A DNA stretch of 14,273 bases from Clostridiales bacterium (GTDB taxonomy: Bacteria > Bacillota > Clostridia > Christensenellales > Borkfalkiaceae). Every line of letters starts with the position of its first letter. The stretch's first letter is position 1. The position numbers were made by a program, and so were the translations under genes. The notes beneath the pieces are model-generated. The model saw nothing but the letters and a program-made list of their open reading frames with translations. It made no database searches and was not told where the DNA came from. The DNA lies in assembly GCA_015069525.1 (NCBI GenBank), contig SVIK01000031.1:1-14273 (forward strand), in the 5' to 3' direction. Below are positions 1-6,612 of this stretch, piece after piece.

Positions 1-2435
1 TTGAACCCACCGGACAACTGTACGTTGAACCGCTTGAAAAAGTACTGCATTCCTCCATGCTCCCGTATGCAGAATTCGTTATTCTTGATAGAGCGTTGCC
101 TCGTGTTGAAGACGGTTTGAAACCCGTACAAAGACGTATTTTGTATACGATGAGCGAAATGGGCTTAACGCCCGATAAACCGCATAAAAAGAGCGCTCGT
201 ATCGTCGGTGAGTGCATGGGTAAATTTCACCCGCACGGCGACAGCTCGGTTTACGATGCGATGGTGCGTATGGCGCAAGATTTCAATATGGGAAAAACGC
301 TTGTGGACGGGCACGGAAACTTCGGCTCGGTAGACGGCGACTCTGCGGCGGCAATGCGTTATACGGAAGCACGTATGCAACCGCTTGCCCTTGAACTGTT
401 GCGTGATATTGATAAGGAAACGGTTAGTTTTTCGCTCAACTTTGACGATAGCTTAAAAGAACCGGACGTTTTGCCTGGGCGTTTTCCCAACTTGCTTGTA
501 AACGGTGCGTCGGGTATTGCCGTTGGTTTGGCGACGAATATTCCTACGCATAACCTCGAAGAGGTTATCAACGGCGTCGTAGCATACATTGATAACCCTG
601 CAATTTCCTTGGAAGAGATGATGCAATATATCCCTTGTCCCGATTTTCCTACGGGCGGGATTATTCTTGCGAACGAATTGATTCAAGCCTATAAAACGGG
701 TAGAGGTAAAATCACGCTCCGCGCGAAAATCACGGCGGAAAAGGCGGATAACGGCAAGACGAATTTGATTATTACCGAATTGCCTTATCAGGTAAATAAA
801 GCGCAACTTCTTCGTAAAATCGTGGATTTAAGAGAGGAGAAGAAGGAAGAACTTGCTGGGCTTGATTACGTCGCAGACGAATCGGATAGAACGGGTATGC
901 GTGCGCTTATTCGCGTAAAGAAAGACGCAGACGTCAACGCTATTTTGAAATGCTTGTATAAGTATACCGATTTGGAGGTGACGTTTGGTATCAATATGGT
1001 CGTCATTGCAGACGGTAAACCGCAACAGCTCGGCTTGATGGAGATTATCCGTCATTACGTAAAATATCAACAACAAGTCGTTAAACGTAGAACGGTATTC
1101 GAGTTAAAGCAAGCACAAAGCCGTTGCCACGTTTTGGAGGGCTTGATTATTGCCGTTCAAAACATTGACGAGGTTATCGCGATTATCAAAAAATCGGAGG
1201 GGACTTCGGACGCTCGTGTAAAATTGATGGCTCGCTTTGAAATTAGCGAAGTGCAAGCACAAGCGATTCTTGATTTGCGTCTTGCTCGTTTGACAAAGTT
1301 AGAAATTTTCAAGCTGGAACAAGAATTAAAGGAACTCAAAAAGCTTATCAAAAAGCTTACCGCTATTTCTAAGAGCGGGGAATTGCAACTGCAAGTCGTT
1401 AAAGAAGAAATTACGGAAATCAAGAACGCATATCCCACGCCGAGAAAATCCCGTTTGGTATTTACGAGAGAGGAAGCGGACGAAATGGTTTCCTCCGCCC
1501 CCGAAAAGAAAGCTGGCGTAAAATGTACGCTCGTGTATACGGCGGACGAGAAATTTAAGGTATTGACGGGCAAAGCGGTAGAAGCGCTTGATAAACCGCT
1601 TGAAGGAAAGTTTAAACCGCATTTGATTGCGCTTCAAACCTTGAAAACCGTCACGGATAAACGCATTTTTGCGTTCACCAATTACGGGAACTGCCATAAG
1701 CTTGATATTTCGGAAGAAGAACTCGATTGCAAGCTTACAGACGAGGGTGTAAGCTTGAAAGAGCTTTCCCCTGATGCGGAAGCGGGCGAAAGAGTAGTCG
1801 CAATGTTTGCCGTAGACGAGCATTTGCCTTACGGAAGCTTGCTCTTCTTTACCAAGAAAGGTATGATTAAGAAGACGGAGTGGGGTGAATACGAAAATCG
1901 TAAAAACGCTTTCCAAGCGGTTAAACTTAACGAAGAAGACGAATTGCTTGCCGTTGAGGAAGATACGAACGAGGAAGATACGATTATCATCGTCACGAAA
2001 GAGGGTATTTGTCTTAACGCCATGAAAGACGATATTCCCACGCAGGGTAGAGTTTCTACGGGCGTGCGCGGTATCATGCTTCGCGAAGGCGACAGCGTCG
2101 TGCTTATGAAACAAATCAACGGCGAGGGTGAAATCGTTATTGCTACGGACGAAGGGAAGTTTAAACGAGTAATTTCTTCGCAAATCGAACCGTCTAAGAG
2201 ATATAGAAAGGGAAATATTATCGTAGGGCTTCGTGAAGGCGCAAGCGTGCTTTCGGCGAGCTACGTGACGATACCGTATATGTTGGCGGTTGTGGAAAAG
2301 AACAAAAACGTATCCGAGCTTTCCAGCGAAGACGTATTCATCACGGTGCAGAGTGCCCGTGCGAAAAAAGTTTCCCGTTATGCGGAGGATTCGATTGATA
2401 AGGTGATTCCTTTGCCTTATAAAAAGGACGAATAA
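1..2435 (+). CDS. parC: Type IIA DNA topoisomerase subunit A, ParC-like (5' partial)
   Basis: Breakage-reunion subunit of a type IIA topoisomerase, which passes one duplex through another with a GyrB/ParE partner (not in the window). The frame is open to the left edge (first full codon at 3), and the conserved 'DRALP.VEDGLKPVQRRILY' block follows only about 20 codons in. The Met at 57 is therefore internal and the true start lies upstream. The catalytic tyrosine is in AAMRYTEARM (Tyr codon 360-362). The quinolone-resistance region reads HPHGDSSVYDAMVRMAQ, with the usual sensitive-type Ser and Asp. FPNLLVNGASGIAVGLATNIP and DRTGMRALIRVKK follow, then a coiled coil around 1270-1420 and a C-terminal beta-propeller. 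No canonical GyrA box (QRRGGRG) is seen, only TQGRVSTGVRG. The stretch VNKAQLLRKI...DESDRTG with YKYTDLEVTFGINMV resembles ParC more than GyrA. The GyrA/ParC choice is an inference; the family is certain. Confidence 0.93.
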   Translation, partial: EPTGQLYVEPLEKVLHSSMLPYAEFVILDRALPRVEDGLKPVQRRILYTMSEMGLTPDKPHKKSARIVGECMGKFHPHGDSSVYDAMVRMAQDFNMGKTLVDGHGNFGSVDGDSAAAMRYTEARMQPLALELLRDIDKETVSFSLNFDDSLKEPDVLPGRFPNLLVNGASGIAVGLATNIPTHNLEEVINGVVAYIDNPAISLEEMMQYIPCPDFPTGGIILANELIQAYKTGRGKITLRAKITAEKADNGKTNLIITELPYQVNKAQLLRKIVDLREEKKEELAGLDYVADESDRTGMRALIRVKKDADVNAILKCLYKYTDLEVTFGINMVVIADGKPQQLGLMEIIRHYVKYQQQVVKRRTVFELKQAQSRCHVLEGLIIAVQNIDEVIAIIKKSEGTSDARVKLMARFEISEVQAQAILDLRLARLTKLEIFKLEQELKELKKLIKKLTAISKSGELQLQVVKEEITEIKNAYPTPRKSRLVFTREEADEMVSSAPEKKAGVKCTLVYTADEKFKVLTGKAVEALDKPLEGKFKPHLIALQTLKTVTDKRIFAFTNYGNCHKLDISEEELDCKLTDEGVSLKELSPDAEAGERVVAMFAVDEHLPYGSLLFFTKKGMIKKTEWGEYENRKNAFQAVKLNEEDELLAVEEDTNEEDTIIIVTKEGICLNAMKDDIPTQGRVSTGVRGIMLREGDSVVLMKQINGEGEIVIATDEGKFKRVISSQIEPSKRYRKGNIIVGLREGASVLSASYVTIPYMLAVVEKNKNVSELSSEDVFITVQSARAKKVSRYAEDSIDKVIPLPYKKDE

Positions 2436-2448
2436 GCGAGTTGAATAA

Positions 2449-2478
2449 GGTATAATCTCCCAAAAACAGACATAATAT
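2449..2478 (+). promoter_or_regulatory. Candidate sigma-E-like promoter of spoIIID
   Basis: A -35-like GGTATAAT (2449-2456) is separated by 14 bp from CATAATAT (2471-2478). The second element matches the Bacillus sigma-E -10 form CATACAAT at 6 of 8 positions; the -35 is weaker (5 of 8). In B. subtilis spoIIID is transcribed by mother-cell sigma-E. The TATAAT at 2451-2456 could instead be read as a sigma-A -10, but no good -35 lies 17 bp before it. The predicted start would be near 2485. Confidence 0.4.
2462..2471 (+). promoter_or_regulatory. Candidate SpoIIID binding site (autoregulation)
   Basis: AAAAACAGAC fits the published degenerate SpoIIID consensus WWRRACARNY at every position and sits between the proposed -35 and -10 elements. 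B. subtilis SpoIIID regulates its own gene. The consensus is short and degenerate and the region is A-rich, so a chance match is possible. Confidence 0.35.
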
Positions 2479-2480
2479 AT

Positions 2481-2499
2481 TCCGTAAGAGAATTACGGA
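2481..2499 (+). promoter_or_regulatory. Leader hairpin overlapping the spoIIID ribosome binding site
   Basis: TCCGTAA (2481-2487), a 5-nt loop GAGAA, and TTACGGA (2493-2499) form a perfect 7-bp stem. The SD GGAGG occupies 2497-2501, so its first three bases are paired in the 3' arm. The TTG start follows at 2511. No U-tract follows, so this is not a terminator. Confidence 0.5.
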
Positions 2500-2510
2500 G
2501 GTCGGGGATT

Positions 2511-2765
2511 TTGTGGGAATATATTGAAGAAAGAGTATTAAAATGTGCGGAATATATCGTAGAAACGGGTTGTACCGTTCGTGCGTGTTCCGCACATTTT
2601 TCTATCAGTAAATCAACGGTACATAAAGACGTGTCGGAACGGTTAAAGCTTATTGACGAAGCGCTGTATGAAGAAGTTCGTTGCGTGCTCGAACGCAATT
2701 TAAGCGAACGGCATATTCGAGGTGGATTGGCGACGAAAGAAAAGTACTTAAAACCATGTAAATAA
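2511..2765 (+). CDS. spoIIID: SpoIIID family sporulation transcriptional regulator
   Basis: An 84-residue DNA-binding protein of the SpoIIID family, which in B. subtilis acts in the mother cell between sigma-E and sigma-K to activate and repress sporulation genes. The sequence shows the whole family pattern: an N-terminal YIEERVLKCAEYIVETG, a helix-turn-helix at about residues 22-41 with recognition helix SKSTVHKDVSERL, and the basic C-terminal signature RHIRGGLATKEKY (67-79). B. subtilis SpoIIID is about 93 residues, so this is full length with a slightly short tail. The start is TTG at 2511, placed by the SD GGAGG at 2497-2501 (9-nt spacing) and by family alignment (Met-x-x-Tyr-Ile). It lies 75 bp after the topoisomerase gene with no terminator between, so read-through is possible. 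A terminator follows it. Its presence is the best evidence that the host forms endospores. Confidence 0.95.
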   Translation: MWEYIEERVLKCAEYIVETGCTVRACSAHFSISKSTVHKDVSERLKLIDEALYEEVRCVLERNLSERHIRGGLATKEKYLKPCK

Positions 2766-2772
2766 TAAAACG

Positions 2773-2802
2773 GAAGGGCAGTTTGCTCTTCTTGTTTTTT
2801 TA
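2773..2802 (+). terminator. Rho-independent terminator after spoIIID
   Basis: GAAGGGCA (2773-2780), loop GTT, TGCTCTTC (2784-2791): an 8-bp stem with one G-U pair, followed by the T-rich tract TTGTTTTTTT. Confidence 0.85.
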
Positions 2803-2831
2803 TAAAAATAGGGACAAGCGTATTTCAACGG

Positions 2832-2860
2832 TTGAAAAACGCAAAAAAATATGTTATAAT
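2832..2860 (+). promoter_or_regulatory. Sigma-A promoter of tyrA
   Basis: TTGAAA (2832-2837), 17-bp spacer, TATAAT (2855-2860). The predicted start near 2867 gives a leader of about 20 nt. It lies directly downstream of the spoIIID terminator, so tyrA is an independent transcription unit. Confidence 0.8.
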
Positions 2861-2889
2861 AATGAAAAGCAATATTTTGGAGAATGGAT

Positions 2890-3714
2890 ATGAAGAAATT
2901 TGCGGTTGTGGGGTTAGGGATTATCGGCGGTTCTATTTGCGGGGCGTTGACGCGCGCAGGATATTCCGTCGACGGCTTTGGACGAAGCCGTGCTTCCGTT
3001 GATTATGCAATAAAAGCAGGCTATATTCAAAAAGAAGGTACAAGCCTTGCTGATTACGACGTAGTTTTTATTGCCGTTCCGCCGTATGCGACTATGGACT
3101 ATTTGAGAAACGGAGCTTTCAAAAACGACGCACTCGTTTTGGATATTTGTGGGGTAAAAAGCGTTGTGGAAAACGCCGTGTACGAAACACCGCGCAATTA
3201 TCGCTACGTAGGGCTTCATCCCATGGCGGGCAAAGAAACGTCGGGCATCGCTTCGGCTTCGCCTACGTTGTTTGACGGCGCAAACGTAATTATCACTCAC
3301 GCAAACCAAACGAAAGACGAGGACGTCGCGGAAGTAAAAAATTATCTTAAAGCCATGGGTTTTGGTAAAATCGTGGAGTGTACCGCAGAGGAACACGATA
3401 AGAAAATTGCGCTCACTTCCCAACTCGCCCATATCGTTTCCAATGCTTACGTGAAAAGCCCGCAGGTAAAAGGATATGAAGGATTTACAGGCGGTAGCTT
3501 TCAAGATATGACGAGAATTGCAGGCGTGGACGAGCGTGTTTGGACACCGCTGTACGCTTGCAATCGGGAAAATATCATTGCGGAATTAAGTGGTTTGATT
3601 GATAATCTTTCCGTATATCTTACCGCTTTGCAATCGGGGGACGACGAGGCGCTTTCAAACGCGTTGAAAGAAGGTAGATTGATTAGGGAAACGATTAAAA
3701 GAAATAACGAATAA
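2890..3714 (+). CDS. tyrA: Prephenate dehydrogenase (monofunctional TyrA)
   Basis: NAD(P)-dependent oxidative decarboxylation of prephenate to 4-hydroxyphenylpyruvate, the committed step to tyrosine; cytosolic. The 274-residue protein opens with a Rossmann nucleotide-binding motif GLGIIGGS (8-15). The dehydrogenase-specific blocks DICGVK (85-90), HPMAGKETSG (110-119), LTSQLAHIVSNA (175-186, with the likely catalytic His181) and FTGGSFQDMTRIA (199-211, with the substrate-binding Arg209) follow. Neither a chorismate mutase domain nor the C-terminal ACT domain of B. subtilis TyrA (about 370 residues) is present, so tyrosine feedback through ACT is not expected. Start choice: the SD GGAG (2879-2882) is 7 nt before ATG 2890 but only 1 nt before the in-frame ATG 2884, so 2890 is preferred. 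It is not clustered with other aromatic genes here and has its own promoter and terminator. Confidence 0.93.
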   Translation: MKKFAVVGLGIIGGSICGALTRAGYSVDGFGRSRASVDYAIKAGYIQKEGTSLADYDVVFIAVPPYATMDYLRNGAFKNDALVLDICGVKSVVENAVYETPRNYRYVGLHPMAGKETSGIASASPTLFDGANVIITHANQTKDEDVAEVKNYLKAMGFGKIVECTAEEHDKKIALTSQLAHIVSNAYVKSPQVKGYEGFTGGSFQDMTRIAGVDERVWTPLYACNRENIIAELSGLIDNLSVYLTALQSGDDEALSNALKEGRLIRETIKRNNE

Positions 3715-3723
3715 TTATAAACG

Positions 3724-3754
3724 AAAGAAAGTCGCTTTATCGACTTTCTTTTTT
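3724..3754 (+). terminator. Rho-independent terminator after tyrA
   Basis: AAAGAAAGTCG (3724-3734), loop CTTTAT, CGACTTTCTTT (3741-3751): a perfect 11-bp stem running into a T tract. Confidence 0.9.
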
Positions 3755-3792
3755 GATTTTTGTAAAATATTCAAAAAAGATATTCATAACTG

Positions 3793-3821
3793 TTTACATT
3801 TTGCATGAAATTTGGTATAAT
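3793..3821 (+). promoter_or_regulatory. Sigma-A promoter of the DUF1934-MBL-rho operon
   Basis: TTTACA (3793-3798), 17-bp spacer, TATAAT (3816-3821), with the first gene starting 36 bp later. It is the only clear promoter seen before the three-gene run to 6378. Confidence 0.8.
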
Positions 3822-3856
3822 ATTGTCGAAAAAAAACGAAAAACGAGGGGCGGTAA

Positions 3857-4240
3857 ATGAAAAATTGTCGTGTAAATATCACGTCAGTTGTAGACGGGCG
3901 AAAAGTGGATAGCGTCCGCATGGGAAAAATAGAAATACTGCCAAACCTCGTGAAATTATGGTATGAAGAGGAGCAAGCGATTGTAGAGCTTTGCCTTGAA
4001 GATAAAAAAGTGACGATAAATAGAACGGGGGATTATACCTTGCGTTTGGCTTTTGAGAAAGGGCAAATATGCGACGGAACGCTTGGGATAAGCGGTTCGA
4101 AGGGAGATTTACAAACGGAAACGACGCGTTTGGCGTATTCCGTGGCGGATACGTCGTTTATGTTGTCCTTGCATTACCAACTGCTTATCGGCGGGGAGGC
4201 GCAAACTACGCGACTTCGTTTATTTGCAAAAATCAATTGA
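3857..4240 (+). CDS. DUF1934 (YwiB-like) beta-barrel protein
   Basis: A 127-residue cytosolic protein of the DUF1934 family, the group of B. subtilis YwiB, whose biochemical role is not established. The visible pattern is the family's: an N-terminal strand 'VNITSVVDG', 'LVKLWYEEEQ' (the YEE motif), 'VTINRTGDYTLRLAFEKGQ', a 'GDLQTETTRLAYS' stretch and a final 'LHYQLLIGGE' strand. Such alternating strands suit a calycin-like barrel. Length matches the family (about 125-145). There is no signal peptide or membrane segment. ATG 3857 is preceded by GAGGGG (3845-3850). It is the first gene of an operon; the next gene starts 9 bp after its stop. Linkage to Rho suggests an RNA-related context, but no function can be assigned from sequence. 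Confidence 0.85.
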   Translation: MKNCRVNITSVVDGRKVDSVRMGKIEILPNLVKLWYEEEQAIVELCLEDKKVTINRTGDYTLRLAFEKGQICDGTLGISGSKGDLQTETTRLAYSVADTSFMLSLHYQLLIGGEAQTTRLRLFAKIN

Positions 4241-4249
4241 GGTAAAGGC

Positions 4250-4894
4250 ATGAATATCGAATATTTGGGACATTCCTGTTTCCGTATCACAACGGCAAGC
4301 GGTACGACAATATTGACAGACCCTTATACGAAGGTGGGATACGAACTTCCCAATAATTTAACTGCCGATATCGTCACTATCAGTCACGGACATTTCGACC
4401 ATAATTATATAGACGGAGTAAAGGGCGCAAAAGCGGTGGTTTCTACGGCTGGTAAACGACAATTGGGCGATATTTTTATCGACGGATTTGTTTGCAATCA
4501 CGACGAAAAAGGCGGGGCTTTGCGCGGAAAAAATATCGTTTTTACAATATCGGTTGACGGCTATAAAATTTGTCATCTCGGTGATATTGGGGAAACGTGT
4601 ACGACGGAAATTCTTGAAAAGATTGGCAAGGTAGACGTGTTAATGCTCCCCATTGGCGGTACGTATACCATTGACGGAAAGCAAGCGAAGGAATACGTGG
4701 ATAACATTGCCCCGAAATTGACGATTCCTATGCATTATAAGCCGTTAGACGGAGCACTCGATATTGCGGACGAAAAGGCATTTTTGTCATTATATAATAA
4801 AGTATATTCCGTTAACGAAGATGGAATAATCGATTTGGAGAAGGTTTTTGTAGGAGAAGAAAGCCTCGTGTTTATGAAAAGGAGAAAGGTATGA
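4250..4894 (+). CDS. Metallo-beta-lactamase-fold metal-dependent hydrolase (UPF0173-like)
   Basis: A 214-residue MBL-fold protein of the small 'metal-dependent hydrolase' group (UPF0173, B. subtilis YtkL type). Metal ligands visible are the HGHFDH motif (His46, His48, Asp50, His51), His84 in CNHDE, Asp112 in CHLGDIG and His162 in PMHYKP, so a complete dinuclear zinc site is predicted. The N-terminus MNIEYLGHSCFRI is characteristic of the group. The substrate is unknown for the family; hydrolysis of a phosphoester, lactone or similar bond is only an expectation from the fold. The start is ATG 4250, with SD GAGG at 4239-4242 overlapping the stop codon of the DUF1934 gene. Its 3' end overlaps the start of rho by 4 bp (ATGA), indicating coupled translation. 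Confidence 0.88.
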   Translation: MNIEYLGHSCFRITTASGTTILTDPYTKVGYELPNNLTADIVTISHGHFDHNYIDGVKGAKAVVSTAGKRQLGDIFIDGFVCNHDEKGGALRGKNIVFTISVDGYKICHLGDIGETCTTEILEKIGKVDVLMLPIGGTYTIDGKQAKEYVDNIAPKLTIPMHYKPLDGALDIADEKAFLSLYNKVYSVNEDGIIDLEKVFVGEESLVFMKRRKV

Positions 4895-6378
4895 CGGAAA
4901 ACGAGAAATTATTTCAAACGGCAATGAAGGCGTATTTGTTGTCGTCAGAAGTATCGTTAAACGATTTGCGCGCGTATGGTCGGGTTATCGGCATTGAAAG
5001 CCCTACAAAAAAGACAAAACCCGTGCTGATTGACGAGATTATCGCACTTTTCCTTGGTGAATTGGCGCCTGTTCCCGTTTCAAGCAAAGGCGCGCCTGTC
5101 AAAAACAAATACATCCAACCAATCGTCCTTAACACAATTAATAAAATTTGTGAAGAGTATAAAGTTTTTGAGAAATACGAAAATGTCGTGACGGAAGAAA
5201 AACCGATTTCGGAAGTGGAAGCTTATAATAGGGCTTTTTTCCAAAATCGCCCGCAAGCTGTGAAATTGGTTTTGGAATCTACGACGCCTACGCTTTACGA
5301 CGAAGTTGCCAGCCACGTCACGTATAAGGGACAATTGCACAAGATTAAAGAAGTGTTCTATCTTTTACCGCTTAATTGCAACGACGGTGAAAAAATCCTT
5401 ATTTCCGATAAGTTGGTGGAGGAGAACGACCTTCGTGAAGGGGATATTATAAGCTGTTGGGTAGCGCGCGGTTCTTCCGCTTTGGTTGCTACGCAGGTGT
5501 TGGCGGTTAACGAAGTGTTAATCGGTTCGTTTACGCGCAGTCGTTTTGAGGAAGGGGTTCCTTGTTATCCCGAGGGCAAAATAGCGTTTTGCGGTGAAAA
5601 TGAAGAAAACGCAACGCTTAAATATTTTGATTGGGTATCACCAATTCGTAAAGGTCAGCGCACGTGCGTGATAGCGCCTCCCAAAGCGGGAAAAACGCAA
5701 CTTATTTACGATTTAGCGTGCTCTGCACAAAAAAACAATCCCAACGTTTACGTTTTCGTATTGCTTATAGACCAATCGCCTGAAACGGTTGGCAAATTCC
5801 GTAGGGTATTTGGTGAAAACGCACTCGTATACACGACGTACGAAGACGATATAGAGTGGCAAGCTTTCTCAGCGGAATTCATGTTAAAACGCGTTATGCG
5901 CTACGTAGAACACGGGCGCGACGTCTTGCTTTTTGTCGATTCCATGAACGCGCTCGCTCACGCCTATAACGAAACGGACGCATCCTTGGGGGGAAAAACG
6001 CTAGCAGGGGGCATTGAAAGTAAAACTTTACAATACGTAAAGAGATTTTTGGGCACGGCAAGAAAATTCGAAACGAACGGCTCGCTTACCATTGTAGGCG
6101 CTTCGGCGTTGGAAACGGGCAACCCCGCCGACGAATTGATTTGTAGCGAGCTTACCGCCGTATCCAATCTAGATATTCGTCTTTCTGGGGAATTGGCGTC
6201 TAAGCGTATTTATCCTGCAATCGACCATTTGCAAACGCGTACGGGCGAGGGAACGGAGTGCACAGATTTGGACATTTATTTGCGCAATAAATTTTTACCT
6301 ACGCACGGTGCGGAGGCATTTTTAGAAAAACTGTTTGAAAGCAAAACACAAGAAGAATTGTTGCAAAAATTAAAATAA
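4891..6378 (+). CDS. rho: Divergent transcription termination factor Rho homologue
   Basis: A 495-residue RecA-type ATPase of the Rho family; Rho hexamers load on nascent RNA and terminate transcription. Domains: an N-terminal SAP-like helical domain (about 16-56), a degenerate cold-shock-like RNA-binding segment (about 130-210) and a RecA core (about 245-495). Walker A is APPKAGKTQ (262-270), Walker B ends at Asp350, the Q-loop Lys is kept in GGKTLAGG (367-374), and KRIYPAID (438-445) is typical. Several otherwise conserved residues are changed. LLIDERPEE of canonical Rho is LLIDQSPET (catalytic Glu to Gln295, arginine-valve Arg to Ser296). DSITRLARAYN is DSMNALAHAYN, the R-loop GSKMD is GNPAD, and the arginine finger in SGTRKEE is not at its usual place (DHLQTRTGEG). 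The GFLR RNA-binding motif is not recognisable. SD GGAG (4881-4884) precedes ATG 4891, which overlaps the preceding stop. It may be a paralogue rather than the cell's main Rho. Confidence 0.85.
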   Translation: MTENEKLFQTAMKAYLLSSEVSLNDLRAYGRVIGIESPTKKTKPVLIDEIIALFLGELAPVPVSSKGAPVKNKYIQPIVLNTINKICEEYKVFEKYENVVTEEKPISEVEAYNRAFFQNRPQAVKLVLESTTPTLYDEVASHVTYKGQLHKIKEVFYLLPLNCNDGEKILISDKLVEENDLREGDIISCWVARGSSALVATQVLAVNEVLIGSFTRSRFEEGVPCYPEGKIAFCGENEENATLKYFDWVSPIRKGQRTCVIAPPKAGKTQLIYDLACSAQKNNPNVYVFVLLIDQSPETVGKFRRVFGENALVYTTYEDDIEWQAFSAEFMLKRVMRYVEHGRDVLLFVDSMNALAHAYNETDASLGGKTLAGGIESKTLQYVKRFLGTARKFETNGSLTIVGASALETGNPADELICSELTAVSNLDIRLSGELASKRIYPAIDHLQTRTGEGTECTDLDIYLRNKFLPTHGAEAFLEKLFESKTQEELLQKLK

Positions 6379-6400
6379 TAGCATTATTTTTCCGTAAAAG

Positions 6401-6438
6401 AGAAGGAGGTATTTTATTTTTATATACTTCCTTTTTTT
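6401..6438 (+). terminator. AT-rich intrinsic terminator after rho
   Basis: AAGGAGGTAT (6403-6412), 11-nt loop, ATACTTCCTT (6424-6433): 10 bp with one G-U pair, continuing into seven T residues. The stem is AT-rich and the loop long, so strength is uncertain. Confidence 0.6.
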
Positions 6439-6468
6439 AATTCTCTAAAAAAGGCTTGAAAATACAAG

Positions 6469-6503
6469 AAATTTCCATTTTTTGTTTTGATAAATGGCAA
6501 TTT
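6469..6503. repeat. Imperfect inverted repeat upstream of the nrdD promoter
   Basis: AAATTTCCATTT (6469-6480) and AAATGGCAATTT (6492-6503) are inverted copies with one mismatch in 12 and an 11-bp centre. Next to it is the perfect palindrome TGTTATAACA (6504-6513). This could be an operator or a second weak terminator; the T run at 6514-6520 would fit the latter. Confidence 0.45.
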
Positions 6504-6520
6504 TGTTATAACATTTTTTT

Positions 6521-6569
6521 ATACCATATTTTGTGTTCACTTACTTGACTTTACCACAAGATATGGTAT
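6521..6569. promoter_or_regulatory. Pair of NrdR-box-like sites over the nrdDG promoter
   Basis: Two 16-bp sites, 6521-6536 and 6554-6569, match the NrdR consensus acaCwAtATaTwGtgt at 13 and 12 of 16 positions. Their centres are 33 bp apart, close to the usual 31-32 bp (three helical turns). Seen as DNA, they form a 17-bp inverted repeat (6519-6535 / 6555-6571) with one mismatch. The -35 lies between the sites and the -10 overlaps the second, the expected geometry for repression. Confidence 0.5.
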
Positions 6570-6572
6570 AAT
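6545..6572 (+). promoter_or_regulatory. Sigma-A promoter of nrdDG
   Basis: TTGACT (6545-6550), 16-bp spacer, TATAAT (6567-6572). Transcription would begin near 6579, leaving an approximately 118-nt leader before the nrdD ATG. Confidence 0.75.
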
Positions 6573-6596
6573 ATTATAGTACGAACAAATCGCATA

Positions 6597-6612
6597 ATAC
6601 AATATATTGTAT
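6597..6612. promoter_or_regulatory. Third NrdR-box-like palindrome in the nrdDG leader
   Basis: This site contains the perfect palindrome ACAATATATTGT (6599-6610) and matches the NrdR consensus at 14 of 16 positions, the best of the three. It lies about 20 bp downstream of the predicted start site and 43 bp (about four turns) centre-to-centre from the second box. Confidence 0.5.

Noticed and set aside
1326..2183. Long minus-strand open frame (285 codons) opposite parC
   Set aside because: Antisense shadow of a clearly coding, conserved gene; the translation is rich in Phe, Arg and His with no recognisable domain and no SD.
2481..2499. Hairpin before spoIIID as a terminator for parC
   Set aside because: No T tract follows; the next bases are GGTCGGGG.
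6521..6571. 17-bp inverted repeat as an intrinsic terminator
   Set aside because: It contains the nrdD -10 and surrounds the -35, has a 19-nt centre and no T run after the right arm; operator pairing explains it better.
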